Shown here: positions 22,690 to 33,768 of the stretch, one piece after another
Position numbering within the stretch: position 1 is the first letter of the stretch
How the letters are laid out: every line of letters starts with the position of its first letter
Assembly (NCBI GenBank): GCA_007570785.1
Contig: ML662449.1
Span: 11,594,822 to 11,658,821 of the forward strand
Reading direction: 5' to 3'
DNA length: 64,000 nt
From: Antilocapra americana
Taxonomy: Eukaryota > Chordata > Mammalia > Artiodactyla > Antilocapridae
The notes under the pieces: generated by a model
What the model was told of the DNA's origin: nothing
The model's database searches: none
The model's input: the letters and a program-made list of their open reading frames with translations, nothing else
Translations under genes and position numbers: made by a program

Positions 22690-23155
22690 TCTTTTTTTAA
22701 GATTTCTTACCATTTAGAGATGCATCCTGAGGTGCTTATAGATAAAACGATATTGGCTGGTAGCTGCTTCTGAATAATACTGTTGTCATAAGTCATAAGT
22801 GTTAGTCCCTCAGTCGTGTCCAACTCTGTGACCCCATGGGCTGTAGCCTGCCAGTCTCCTCCATCCATGGGATTCTCCAGGCAAAAATACCGGAGTGGGT
22901 TGTCATTTCCTCCTCCAGAGGATCTTCCTAACCCAGGAATCGAACCCGGGTCTCCTGCATTGCAGGCAGACTCTTTACAATCTGAGCCACCAGGGAAACC
23001 CAATACTGTTGTGGAGAGAAAATTAGCACAGGCATAGATGAACAATTTTGGCCATGGGCTGAAAATTGTTGAAGCTGGATGATGGGGACATAGGAATTAT
23101 TATACTCTTTTCTCTACTTCTATATAGGTGAAAATTCCATTATATAAAATTAAAG
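22690..23155 (+). repeat. Ancient repeat 3' end (L1M or ERVL-like), split by SINE
   Basis: AGAGATGCATCCTGAGGTGC before the SINE, and TTGTTGAAGCTGGATGATGG with ATTATACTCTTTTCTCTACT after it, form one old dispersed-repeat 3' end. I cannot decide the family. Confidence 0.5.
22787..23001 (-). repeat. Bov-tA SINE
   Basis: Complement of full Bov-tA, with an exact 11-base TSD AATACTGTTGT at 22776-22786 and 23002-23012. Confidence 0.96.
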
Positions 23156-23640
23156 AAAAAAGAAGAGTGGATCAAAGAAAGTAGGATTTTGATTACAAGC
23201 TATGTGTGATGCTTGCTTAACCTATTGGTTCAACAGGCAAGTTAGGCATGTGACGCTAAGTGCATAAGACGGTAACAAGGGTAATAGCTGCTCAAAACAG
23301 AGAACACCTCATGCAGGAGAGTGAAGAATGCTTTACACGAAGGGCCATTTGTTTTGGGTCTGGAGAGTTAACTAGGAGCTTCTAGGCCAGAAGTGGGGGT
23401 TTGCCCTGAAGATGGAAGAAATTGTCATGATCTAAGGCAGAACTGTGAAGGGACGTGGTGCGTTCAAAGGTTGACTGCAAGCAGAAAACGGCTGTAGTGA
23501 AGAGAGTGTGGGTGCAAGGTGGGGAATGAATGGACGCGTAAGGATGGGGCAGGCTTTGAAAGCCTTGGGTACCATGTTGGGGAATTTGCATTGTATCCAT
23601 AGCATATAGAACAGAGCCTGCGGAGACTTTCCAATAAAAA
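23156..23640. other. No gene or recognised repeat
   Basis: Nothing coding; no clear repeat. Confidence 0.45.
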
Positions 23641-23652
23641 AGTTGCATGATT

Positions 23653-24041
23653 CACTAGAAAGATGGTACTAATGAAATTATTTGCAGGGCAGCAATGGAA
23701 ATACAGACATAGAGAACAGACTTATGGACACGGGTGGGGGAATGAAGAAGAGGGTCGGATGTATGGAGAGAGTAACATGGAAACTTACATTACCATAGGT
23801 AAAATAGATAGCCAATGGGAATTTGCTGTATGACTCAGGGTACTTGAACAGGGGCTCTGTAACAACCTAGAGGGGTGGGATGGGGAGGAAGGTGGGAGGG
23901 AGGTTCAAGAGGGAGGGGATATATGTATACTTATGGCTGATTCATGTTGATGTTTGGCAGAAACCAATACAATTCTGTAAAGCAATTGTCCTTCAATTAA
24001 AAAATAAATAAATTTAAAATTAAAAAATATAAATTAGAAAG
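23653..24041 (+). repeat. L1 (bovine type) 3' UTR, 5'-truncated
   Basis: Forward L1 3' UTR (CTATGGACAC-type block at about 23724, GAGGGAGGTTCAAGAGGGAG, CAATTGTCCTTCAATTAAAA) and A-rich tail. AGTTGCATGATT (23641-23652) versus AGTTGCATTATT (24042-24053) is the likely TSD. Confidence 0.9.
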
Positions 24042-24091
24042 AGTTGCATTATTCTATTAGGTTATATTTTAAACAGAGACTTTAATGATGG

Positions 24092-24418
24092 AGGGCTTCC
24101 CTGATAGCTCAGTTGGTAAAGAATCCACCTGCAATGCAGGAGACCCGGGTTTGATTCCTGTGTTGGGAAGATCTGCTGGAGAAGGGATAGGCTACCCACT
24201 CTGGTATTCACTCCAGTATTCTTGGGCTTCCCTTGTCGCTCAGCTGGTAAAGAATATCCCCACAGTGCAGGAAACCTTGGTTCGAACCCGAGGTTGGAAA
24301 GATCTCCTGGAGAAGGGAAAAGCTACCCACTCCAGGATTCTGGTCTGGAGAATTCCAAGGACAGTATAGTTCATGGTGTCGCAAAGAGTCAGACACAACT
24401 GAACGACTTTCACTTCAG
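24092..24418 (+). repeat. Dimeric Bov-tA SINE
   Basis: A truncated first Bov-tA head (24092-24223) runs through ACTCCAGTATTCTT directly into a second, complete Bov-tA starting GGGCTTCCC at 24224. The same junction occurs at 51424, so this is a composite element rather than chance adjacency. Confidence 0.9.
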
Positions 24419-26010
24419 TGACAGAATGAAAAATGTCCCAGTGGGCGGGTGAGGTCAGTGACAGAGAGCCCAAAAGGAAAGTTATTGCTGCAATACAGTG
24501 CACACAGGAAAGGGAAAATGGAGCCAAATGGAGTCTTACCAGAAACCTGGGTATTATTTCATCCTGTCTTCTAATGATTACTCTTTCCTCCTGGCTTTCA
24601 CAAACATCCCAATCACTCCTCACTAGAAACCCCATCTAAACTCTCAAGCTACTTAATAACAACAAAGGCAGAACATAGAGAATCTAGAAGTTGAAAGGAG
24701 AAGGCAAAGAGGACCAGGAAAACTGTACTGGACACACATCTCCTGTTTTTTGCCAGGGCACTTGCTAATGTTCTACTAGGGACTAGGCACACAGCAGGCA
24801 ATTAATTACTACTCTTTTAGGCAGTTGGATATTATTATATCTTCTGATGTAACGCAAGGAAGTACCAATATCACTGATAACATAGTCTAGCCAAAAATGT
24901 CCAATTGGGCACATGAAACATTTTCATTTAATCTATAGTTTGTAGGAAGTACAGGGGATAGGGAACCAAACTCCTATATACAAGCAAGCAATCAGACAAA
25001 ACCCAAAAGATAGAAAACCTGGCCAAGTCTCTTCATTAAGTTAATGCAGTGCTGCATAGACTAGGCTAAATTAAGAGATATAAGGGGCAGAATAACCAAA
25101 TGAGATAGAAAACCTGGACTGAATCTCCCTCAATAAGATCAATGATAAAGATTATTAGGGATCCAGATATTGAGATAAAATCTGCTAAAATGAAAAGAGA
25201 GCAAACATTGCCTGAAAAAAAAGAATGAGGTTACAAAGCAGTACATAACATATAATCTAGTTTAAATGTTAAATTATATATCTTTACAGAGATAAAGATT
25301 TCAAATATATGCTAATCTGATGATCTCTGGTTTTGATTTGTGTTTATCTGCATTTCAAGTTTTTTACTGCATGTATCTATAATAATAAGAGGTCATTTTA
25401 AAAATTGTAGAAAATATATTTTTTATACTTCAGTAGGCTGGACCCAGCTCCATTTCCTCTCCCTATGATTTCTCACAGTTTATTCACTATAAAATATAAT
25501 AATGCCTAGCAAAAAGACAATGTGTAATTGGTTTAATTGTGAGGGGCATTCAACTTCATATATATTTAACATTCGTGAGTTAGTTATTCATTGAAATTAA
25601 TGAGGTTGCACCAAGTGGTTTTAATAGTGCACAGACAGTGTATACACAGCAATTTTTATGCTTCAGTTTATATTCCAGTGACTTCATTCATTGTTACATA
25701 TTTGGTGACAATTCAATAAATATTTGTTGATGATTATGCAAAGAAAAAGTGAAGTTACATTTGCTCTTTCTTTGCCGTCAGCACTATAGTTTGGAGACCA
25801 AGTTATGTGTTTCTGTCCTCATTTTCATTTTATTCTATGGTTGAAGCAGATGACCCACTTACTGTTTCCTGATTTTGAGGTAATTATATGCGAGTATTAG
25901 AGCTATTGCTATTTCAAGCAGAAATAGCGGTGGATCCAGAGCTACCATACTTGAATTCTAATACCAATTCACTCACCAGCTTCCTTAGTTTTTCACATAT
26001 TTGCACAAGG
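24419..26010. other. Mostly unassigned DNA
   Basis: AT-rich. AATTCAATAAATATTTGTTG (about 25710) resembles an L2/MIR end. A degenerate direct repeat around GATAGAAAACCTGG occurs at about 25009 and 25106. No gene. Confidence 0.45.
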
Positions 26011-26248
26011 CGGAAAATCCCATGGATGGAGGAGCCTGGTAGGCTGCAGTCCATGGGGTCGCTAAGAGTCAGACAGATTGAGCAACTTCACTTTCACTTT
26101 TCACTTTCATGCACTGGAGAAGGAAATGGCAACCCACTCCAGTGTTCTTGCCTGGAGAATCCCAGGGACGGTGGAGCCTGGTGGGCTGCCATCTATGGGG
26201 TTGCACAGAGTCAGACACGACTGAAGCCACTTAGCAGCAGCAGCAGAT
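26011..26248 (+). repeat. BovA2 SINE (5'-truncated)
   Basis: BovA dimer with the CACTTTCACTTTTCACTTTC linker and terminal CAGCAGCAGCAG. Confidence 0.93.
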
Positions 26249-27004
26249 GACGATGATATCTAGGATTCCTCTGAGCTCCAAAATTCCATAATTCTAAAGC
26301 ATTGCATGTTTTTCCCAAAGTGAGATTCTCCAAGCAAAAACAACAAAAACCCCATACGTATTGTGAGGCTTTAGCCAATAGCAATTGATATGAATGGGGT
26401 CCCATAATTTCACGGAATGACTTCATAAAGAGATACAAACAAGAGATTATTGTTATTTTTTATATTTCCAGTACAAATAAAAGTAAGTTGCCTCTAGTTC
26501 TACAGATGATCTGCTGGATTCAAAAAAAGCTAAAGACTCAAGCAGACTCTAATAAACCTAGCAATATAAGATGCCCTGTTATTCATCACAGGGAAATACA
26601 AGTTTATAATTCAAGTTAGATAATGTTAACGAGCTTAAGATATCTTTTATTTTCACAGGCTTTGGGGTCAGGCTAACTCAGGTTTAAATGACAGTTTTGA
26701 TACTCTACTTCATTTTCCAAACCTTCCATAGAGTTTTTTATTTTTGATTTCCATGACCATTCTCTGTTTTCTTTTTTCACTAGTAGCATACTGTGCTTAT
26801 TTCACATAATATCTTCTCCCTGCACCATCACTGTTTCCAGCAATTTCTTTTTTCTGTTTGCTTGTCCTGATCCACATCTTGACCCTAGAAGCTTTCTTCT
26901 GATATCTGTTAATCCTCAGGTGTCTGCTTTTTTTCTTTTTTTGATTGGATTGTCTGCTTTTTTGTCATTGAGTTTAAGACTTGCATTAAATATTCTGGAT
27001 GCCT
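26249..27004. other. No gene or recognised repeat
   Basis: AT-rich, single-copy-looking DNA. Confidence 0.4.
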
Positions 27005-27217
27005 GCCTGCATGCATGCATACTCAGTCATGTCCGAATGTTTGAAATCTCATGGGCTGCAGCCCGCCAGGCTCCTCTGTCCATGGGATTTCCTAGGCAAG
27101 AATACTGGAGTGGGTTGCCATTTCCTTCTCCAAGAGATCTTCCTGACCCAGAGATGGAACCCGGGTCTCTTGCATCACAGGCAGATTCTTTTACCAACTG
27201 AGCCACTGGTGAAGACC
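27005..27217 (-). repeat. Bov-tA SINE
   Basis: Complement of Bov-tA, from a GCATGCATGCAT stretch (tail side) through CCCGCCAGGCTCCTCTGTCC to the head GAGCCACTGGTGAAG. Confidence 0.9.
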
Positions 27218-27234
27218 CAAATGTTATGGATAAT

Positions 27235-28445
27235 AGACCCTTGAGAGATACGTGATTTGCAAATACTTTCTCTTATTCTGTAGGCTGCCTTTTTACTTTC
27301 TTGATAGTGTTCTTTAATACAGAGATGTTTTAAAATTTGACAAAGTCCAATTTTATCTATTTTTTTTATTTTGTAAAATATAAAATCTAAGAAACCATTC
27401 CCTAATCCACGGTAGTGCAGATTTTCTTGTTTTCATCTAAGAGTTTTATACTTTAAGCAGTCACATTTAAGTCTTTGATGCATTTTGAGTTACTTTTTAA
27501 CATATGATGTGAGGTAGGGATCTAACTTTTTCTTTTATGTGTGACTGTCCAGTTAGCCTAGCACTATTTGTTGAAGGGATTATTTTTTTCCCCACTGTTG
27601 AGAATCAGTCACATTTGTTGAGATTTAGTTGACTGTAGCTGTATGGATGTATTTCTGGACTTTGATTCTATTCTGTTGATCTATATGTCTGTTAGTATGT
27701 CAGTACCTCATCATCTTGATTACTGTAGTTTTATAGAAAGTTCTGGAAACAGGAAGTGTGAGTCCTCAAACTTTTTGTTTTCTTTTTCATGATTGTTTTG
27801 CCTGTTCAGATTCCCTTACAATTCTATTTGAATTTTAGGGTCAGCTTTTCTCTTTTTGCTGAAAAGCCTATTGAAATCTTGATACTGAATCTGTAGATCA
27901 CTTTGGGTAGTACTATCATGTTAACAGTATTGGTTTCCGAATCATAATCATAAGATGTCATACTATTTATTTAGCTGTTTAATTTCTTTCAGCATTAAAA
28001 ATTTTTTTCAGTATACAATTCTTATATTCCCTTGGTTAAATTTGTCCCTGAGTATTTATTCTCTCTAGTTTTATTGCAAATGGAATTATTTTCTTAATTC
28101 AGTGTTAAATTGTTCACTGCTGATCTATATGGAAATACGACTAATTTTTGTGTGTTGATCTTATATCTTGTAACTTTGCTGTATTCATTTCTTAGCACTA
28201 ATGGTTTTGTGTGTGTATGTATGTGTGTACATGTGTGTGTTTATGATTTCTTTAGGATTTTCTATATATATGTCATGTCATCTGCAAATAGAGATAATTT
28301 TATCTCTTCCTTTCTAATCTGAATGCCATATATTTTTTCTTCTTACCTAATGACTCTGGCTAGAACTTTCAGTTATAATATTGAATATAAGTGGTGAAAA
28401 TAGGCATTCTTAACTTGTCCCAATCTTATAATACTTTTATTTGAA
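27235..28445 (-). repeat. Old L1 ORF2 fragment
   Basis: Complement of decayed L1 ORF2 (TAGGCTGCCTTTTTACTTTC, CTGTTGATCTATATGTCTGT, ATCATGTTAACAG). No open frame. Confidence 0.7.
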
Positions 28446-29635
28446 TGTGTGTGGAGACAGAAAATCTGATTTGAAGCTCCTAGTGCATACATGGATCTTA
28501 TAGACTGAAATTCTCTGTAGTCAATCCAGCTGGGCCAATTAGTTGAGAGACCTTCTCTTATTACTTTTAGGCTTCTCTGTTCTGCTAAACCCCTTGCTCC
28601 TTGCTTTCTGGCTTCCAAAATTGTGATGCTGTTGTCTCTTCTTCCATTTTCCCTTTCCTTGTGAGTTTACACCTTAAAAAATTCCTTTATAATATATTAC
28701 TGTTGTTTTAATGGATAAAAGCATTTATCGTCTTTCCCTGGAACTCTACAACCGAAATTAATAGGTTTTGTGCTGGTTGTTTATTTGTCATTCCTGACTC
28801 AAGCCCTCAGGCCTAATTCAGTTCCATGGATAAAATATGTTTTCGCTTCTTAGTGACCCAGCATTACGTTACTAACAGGAGTGTTTCAGTAGTGCCTGTT
28901 ATGACTTCCTCCTCCATCTTCTTCTCCAGATTTGGATCCCCTATCCACTGCTGATGTCTTAGCCTCATCGTGGTACCCTTTGATTCCCACCCCTAAGCTG
29001 TGAACTCTGGGTTCCCCCAACATTTCCAGGCTCTCAGAGCCCAAGAACAGTGCTGAAGCAAACATAAGGGGGAGGAAGGAGCCTCCACCTATCCTGTCCC
29101 TGTTATTGACAGGTCTCCCAAAGCCCCTCTTGAATAGTTCCATCAAATTCTGCCTCTAAACCACTCTCACTAGTGAGCTCAAAACCATTCCAAGGAACTA
29201 GATGGATGCTGGAAGCCCTTCCATTTCCTTCCATTCTCCAATTTCTTAATTCCAGCCTCACCCTGTCCCCAGACTTCCTCTCCACATCCTGTTCCAAAAT
29301 AAAAGCTCTGGCATAAGAATGTGTACATGCTAACTGATACAGACCTGGATGTAGGATTGGTGATGGAAGTAGGGTGTTTATGCTGACAGTAACCAGGCAA
29401 TAAGTGTCCTGTTTTAAATAGAAATGTTTGGATAGTGATTGCACTTCATCCCACATATGACAACTCTCTTTTCCAACTTTCTATTTCATTAACCAGAATA
29501 GAGTATCATTTTGTCCACAATGTACTTTACTAGAGATAGACACTAATTTTTTTCTATTATTAACAGAACAAATCAATTCCACAGTGCCAGATATTTAATA
29601 ATAGGGTTTGGGGCAATGAAAAGAAGTGAGGGATC
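28446..29635. other. Unassigned DNA
   Basis: Possibly contains another decayed LTR-like repeat at 28470-28700, but the identity is not certain. Minus-strand frames at 28886-29456 lack recognisable domains. Confidence 0.4.
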
Positions 29636-29983
29636 TCCCTGGTGGTACAGTGGTTAAGAATCTACCTGTCAATACAGGGGACACAAGTTCGATCCCTGGT
29701 CTGGAAAGATTTCACAAGTCACAGGGCAGCTAAGCCTGTGCACTACAACTACTGATCCCATGCTCTAGAGCCCACAAACTGTAATAACTATAGCCTACAT
29801 GCTGCAACTACTGAAACTCACACACCCTAGAGCCTGTGCTCCTTAACACGAGAAGCCACCACAACGAGATGCCCACACACCGCAATTAGAGAATAGCCCC
29901 CGCTTACTGCAACTAGAGAAAACCTGATTGCAACAGTGAAGACCCGGTGCAGCCAAATGTAAATATAGATAAAATAAACGAAC
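29636..29983 (+). repeat. CHR-type SINE (long form), tail split by L1
   Basis: GGATCTCCCTGGTGGTACAG head, long body with repeated GCAACTACTGA-like units, ending GTGCAGCCAAATGTAAATA. Its A/T-rich tail resumes at 31778 (CAAATAAATTTT) after the young L1. Confidence 0.88.
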
Positions 29984-31777
29984 TTTTTTTTTCTCCCTTT
30001 TATTGTTTTTGCCATACAATGCCATGATATCACCATGGGTTTACATATGCTCCCCCTCCAGAAACCCCTCCCTCCCCCCTCCCTCCTCCCTCCCCCCCAG
30101 GAAATTTCGATGCACCAGCCCCGAGAATCAATCCTGGGCTGGCGATTGATTAGACATATGATAATTAACATGTTTCAATGCCATTCTCCCATATCATCCC
30201 ACCCTTTCCCTCATCCATAGAGTCCACGAGTCTATTCTATACATCTGCGTTCCTTTTGCTGTCTCGCATGTTGGGTTCTCGTTACTGTCTTTCTAAATTC
30301 CATATATATGTGTTAATATACTGTATTGTTGTTTTTGCTTCTGGCTTACTTCACTCTGGATAATGGGCTCCAGTTCGGTCCATCTGAGTAGAATTGCTTC
30401 AAATGAATTTTTTTTAATGCTGTGTAATATTCCATTGTGTATATGTACCACAGCTTTCTTATCCATTCGTCAGTTGATGGGCATCTAGGTTGCTTCTATG
30501 TCCTGGCTATTGTAAACAATGCAGTGATGAACATTGGGGTACACGTGGCTCTTTCAATTCTGGTTTCCTCGGTGTGTATGCCCAGCAGTGGGATTGCTGG
30601 GTCATATGGCAGGACTATTTGCAGCTTTTTAAGGAACCTCCACACTGTTTTCCATAGTGGCTGTACTAGTTTGCATTCCCACCAACAGTGTAGGAGAGTT
30701 CCCTTTTCTCCACATCCTCTCCAGCATTTATTGCTTGTAGACTTTTGGATGGCAGCCATTCTGACTGGTGTAAAGTGATACCTCATTGTGGTTTTGATTT
30801 GCATTTTTCTGATAATGAGTGATGTCGAACATCTTTTCATGTGTTTGTTAGCCATTTTTATGTCTTCTTTGGAGAAATGTCTGTTAAGTTCTTTGGCCCA
30901 CTTTTTGATTGGGTCATTTATTTTTCTAGAATGGAGCTGCAGGAGTTGTTTGTATATTTTTGAGATTAATTGTTTGTCTGTTGCTTCATTGGCTATTATT
31001 TTCTCCCATTCTGAAGGCTGTCTTTTCACCTTGCTTATAGTTTTCTTTGTTGTGCAGAAGCTTTTAATTTTAATTAGGTCCCATTTGTTTATTCGTGTTT
31101 TTATTTCCAGTATTCTGGGAGGTGGGTCATGGAGTATCCCACTTTGGTTTATGTCAGAGAGTGTTTTGCCTATGTTATCCTCTAGGAGTTTTATAGTTTC
31201 TGGTCTTATGCTTAGATCTTTGATCCATTTTGAGTTTATCTTTGTGTATGGTGTTAGAAAGTGTTCTAGTTTCATTCTTTTACAAGTGGCTGTCCAGTTT
31301 TTCCAGCACCACTTGTTAAAGAGGTTGTCTTTTCTCCATTGTATATTCTTGCCTCCTTTGTCAAAGATAAGGTGTCCATAGATGCGTGGATTTATCTCTG
31401 GGCTTTCTATTCTGTTCCATTGATCTATATTTCTGTCTTTGTGCCAGTACCATACTGTCTTAATGACTGTGGATTTGTAGTATAGCCTAAAGTCAGGTAG
31501 GTTGATTCCTCCAGTTCCATTCTTTTTTCTCAAGATTGCTTTGGCTATCTGAGGTTTTTTGTATTTCCATACAAATTGAGAAATTATTTGTTCTAATTCT
31601 TTAAAGAAGACTTCTGGTAGCTTGATAGGAATTGCATTGAATCTGTAGATTGCTTTGGGTAGTATACTCATTTTCACTATATTGATTCTTCCAATCCACG
31701 AACGCGGTACATTTCTCCATCTGTTTGTGTCCTCTTTGATTTCTTTCATCAGTGTTTTATAGTTTTCTATATACAAA
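29984..31777 (-). mobile_element. Young L1 (bovine type), 5'-truncated, with ORF2 C-terminus
   Basis: A 1.8-kb L1 on the minus strand: poly(A) at 29984-29992 (T-run), 3' UTR 29993-30430, then the ORF2 C-terminal third up to the truncation at about 31777, just after the RT domain. The reading frame is uninterrupted over about 1.28 kb and includes [20 protein letters not shown] and the C-terminal zinc-knuckle-like pattern C-x3-C-x7-H-x4-C. It ends at TAG (30496-30498), where L1 relatives have a Trp codon; the normal frame continues beyond ([11 protein letters not shown]). It lacks the 5' UTR, ORF1, endonuclease and most of RT, so it is immobile. The insertion is in the tail of a CHR SINE. Confidence 0.95.
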
Positions 31778-31799
31778 TAAATTTTAAAAAAAAGAAAAG

Positions 31800-32195
31800 G
31801 GATGCTGCTCCCCCTTGCAGCAGTGGGTGAGAGAAACAAGATTCATTCTCAGCTCTTAATGATCTGAATAGTTTTTGAGTCTTAATTGGCACCCTGAGGA
31901 AAAAGCATAGAGAGGGCAGAGCCTTCTTTTGAAATGTCTATACGAGCTTAGAAAATTTATATGGGGTTGACTTGCTTCAGCAATTGGATTTCAGTGGTAA
32001 CTGAAATAGCTGGATTGGCCACAGGACCATCCAGCAGAATGTCTCGAGACACATTCAACAAATTCCAAGGAACAATGGGTGTGTCCCTGTGTATTGCAGT
32101 GATGTCATGCACTCTGCCCCAGAGAAAAGTGCTTTTTGTGAATGAGGTATTCAGTATTATGGTTGCACATTTTTTATGTACATATTTTAGAGTTT
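31800..32195. other. Single-copy-looking DNA with minus-strand frame
   Basis: A minus-strand frame ends at 31957 and extends to 32376, but its upstream half lies in old L1. The C-terminal 55 residues come from unassigned sequence. No domain recognised. Confidence 0.35.
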
Positions 32196-32714
32196 TTATA
32201 TTACTGATGTTCCAATTTAATTTTTTCATGGTGACAAAATGCACATCACAAAATTTATCAGTTTTCTCACTGTAAGTGTGCTGTTTGTTGGCTTTTGGTG
32301 CATTGTTGTGCAAACAATCCCCACTATCTAGCTCCATACCTTTTTTTATTCTCCCAGAGAGAAATTCTGTGCCCATTGAATAAAAACTCTCAATACCTCC
32401 TTCCTCCAGCTACTGGCAATTGCCATTCTACTTTATGTGCCTATGAACTTGACTATTTCAGGTACCTCATATAAGTGAAATAGTACAAGGTTTGTCCTCC
32501 TGTGATGGGCTTATTTCACTTAGCATAATGTCCTCAAGTTCATCAGTGCTGTAGCTTCTGTCAGTTTCTTTTCTTTTTAAGGCTGAATAATATTCCACTG
32601 TGTTTATATTTCACATTTTGTTTATCCATTTTGTCCAACTAGGAATGAGCATCTAAGTTAATCCCACCTCTTAGCTGTTACGAGTAATGCAGCTATGAGT
32701 GTAGGCGTAGGGCA
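32196..32714 (-). repeat. Old L1 3' fragment
   Basis: Complement of a decayed L1 (GGCTGAATAATATTCCACTG, TTGTTTATCCATTTTGTCC). Confidence 0.7.
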
Positions 32715-33090
32715 GGCTGAAAGGTATATTTCTTACTGAGTACTTTTCAATCCTATCAAAATACTTTGAAAATTACTTTTGTACAAAAAAATTAAAAAGA
32801 ATTTGTGTAAATTCCTCAGATAATGTCGTTATTTTACTTAAGAAAAAGTGAAAAAAAAGCTATATCTAAAACAAACAAGAAATTATTGAAAATGTTAGAA
32901 AAATATCAAGAAATGGCATTCTATGAATCATAATAGGTAGATGAATATATTAATAGTGGTCTGGGAAACATATAGCTCAAAGATAGGTTTCCATTCTTGG
33001 CTACCTGTCTGATTTAATAATTCAATTTACATTCAAAATCCAGTCAGAGAAGATCCTGGGGGAAATTTTTGATCAACTTATAGAATTTTC
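32715..33090. other. No gene or recognised repeat
   Basis: AT-rich; nothing coding. Confidence 0.45.
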
Positions 33091-33290
33091 TCTTTTTAAA
33101 AATTTATTTTATTGATGTATAGTTGATTTAAAATGTGTTAATTTCTGCTGTATAGCAAAGTGATTTAGTTATGCATATATATATATAAATTCTTCTTCAC
33201 ATTCTTTTCCATTATGGTTTATCACATCATATTGAATATAGTTCCCTGTGCTGTACAGTGGGAACTTGTTGTTTATCCATTTTGTACAGA
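33091..33290 (-). repeat. Artiodactyl L1 3' end
   Basis: Complement of the L1 3' terminus (TTTATTGATGTATAGTTGA, GTTCCCTGTGCTGTACAGTG). The same family recurs at 53267-53580. Confidence 0.8.
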
Positions 33291-33312
33291 ATTCTCTTAA
33301 TGCAGTAATCTT

Positions 33313-33443
33313 GGGCAGGGGTAAAAGGGAGGCACAAGAGGAAGGGGATACATGTATACTTAGGAGTGATTCATGTTGTGAAACCAACACAACATTTAAA
33401 GCAATTATCCTCCAATTTAAAAAAAAGAATGAGAAAAAAAAAG
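33313..33443 (+). repeat. Short L1 3' end in opposite orientation
   Basis: The terminal 130 bases of L1 in forward sense (GGAAGGGGATACATGTATAC, GCAATTATCCTCCAATTTAA, A-rich tail). AATCTTG lies on both sides (33306-33312 and about 33445-33451), suggesting a separate short insertion. Confidence 0.75.
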
Positions 33444-33553
33444 AATCTTGTATTTTCTTCTCTATACGAATTCCAATTCTTGGCTGCAACTTTTGATCTT
33501 TGGGCATAAAATAAATTGAGTTTGAAAACACGTTTAGAACAAGCACACTGTAC

Positions 33554-33760
33554 TAGTGGTTCTCAACTGGAGAACTGTTTGAGACTTTTGGCAATGTCTG
33601 AAGACAGTTTTGGTTGTCACAACTTCAGGGGTGCTATTAATGTCATAGGTAGAAGTCAGGATGGTGCTAAACATCCTACAAGGCACAGGATCACCCTCAC
33701 AAGAAAGAATTACATGGCTCACAATGTCAAATGTCAATAGCAATACTGTTGAAAAACCTA
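33554..33760. mobile_element. hAT-like MITE (MER family)
   Basis: Terminal inverted ends AGTGGTTCTCAAC and GTTGAAAAACCTA enclose degenerate MER sequence (TTTGGCAATGTCTGAAGACA, TAAACATCCTACAAGGCACA). No transposase. Exact family not resolved. Confidence 0.65.
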
Positions 33761-33768
33761 GCACTACA

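Noticed and set aside
24085..24369. Forward 94-codon frame and many similar frames over Bov-tA elements
   Set aside because: Typical accidental frames of Bov-tA/BovA SINEs (the recurring CNAGDPG and SCLENPMD strings). The same strings occur in every copy.
30788..31381. 197-codon forward frame
   Set aside because: Antisense shadow of the L1 ORF2 on the minus strand.
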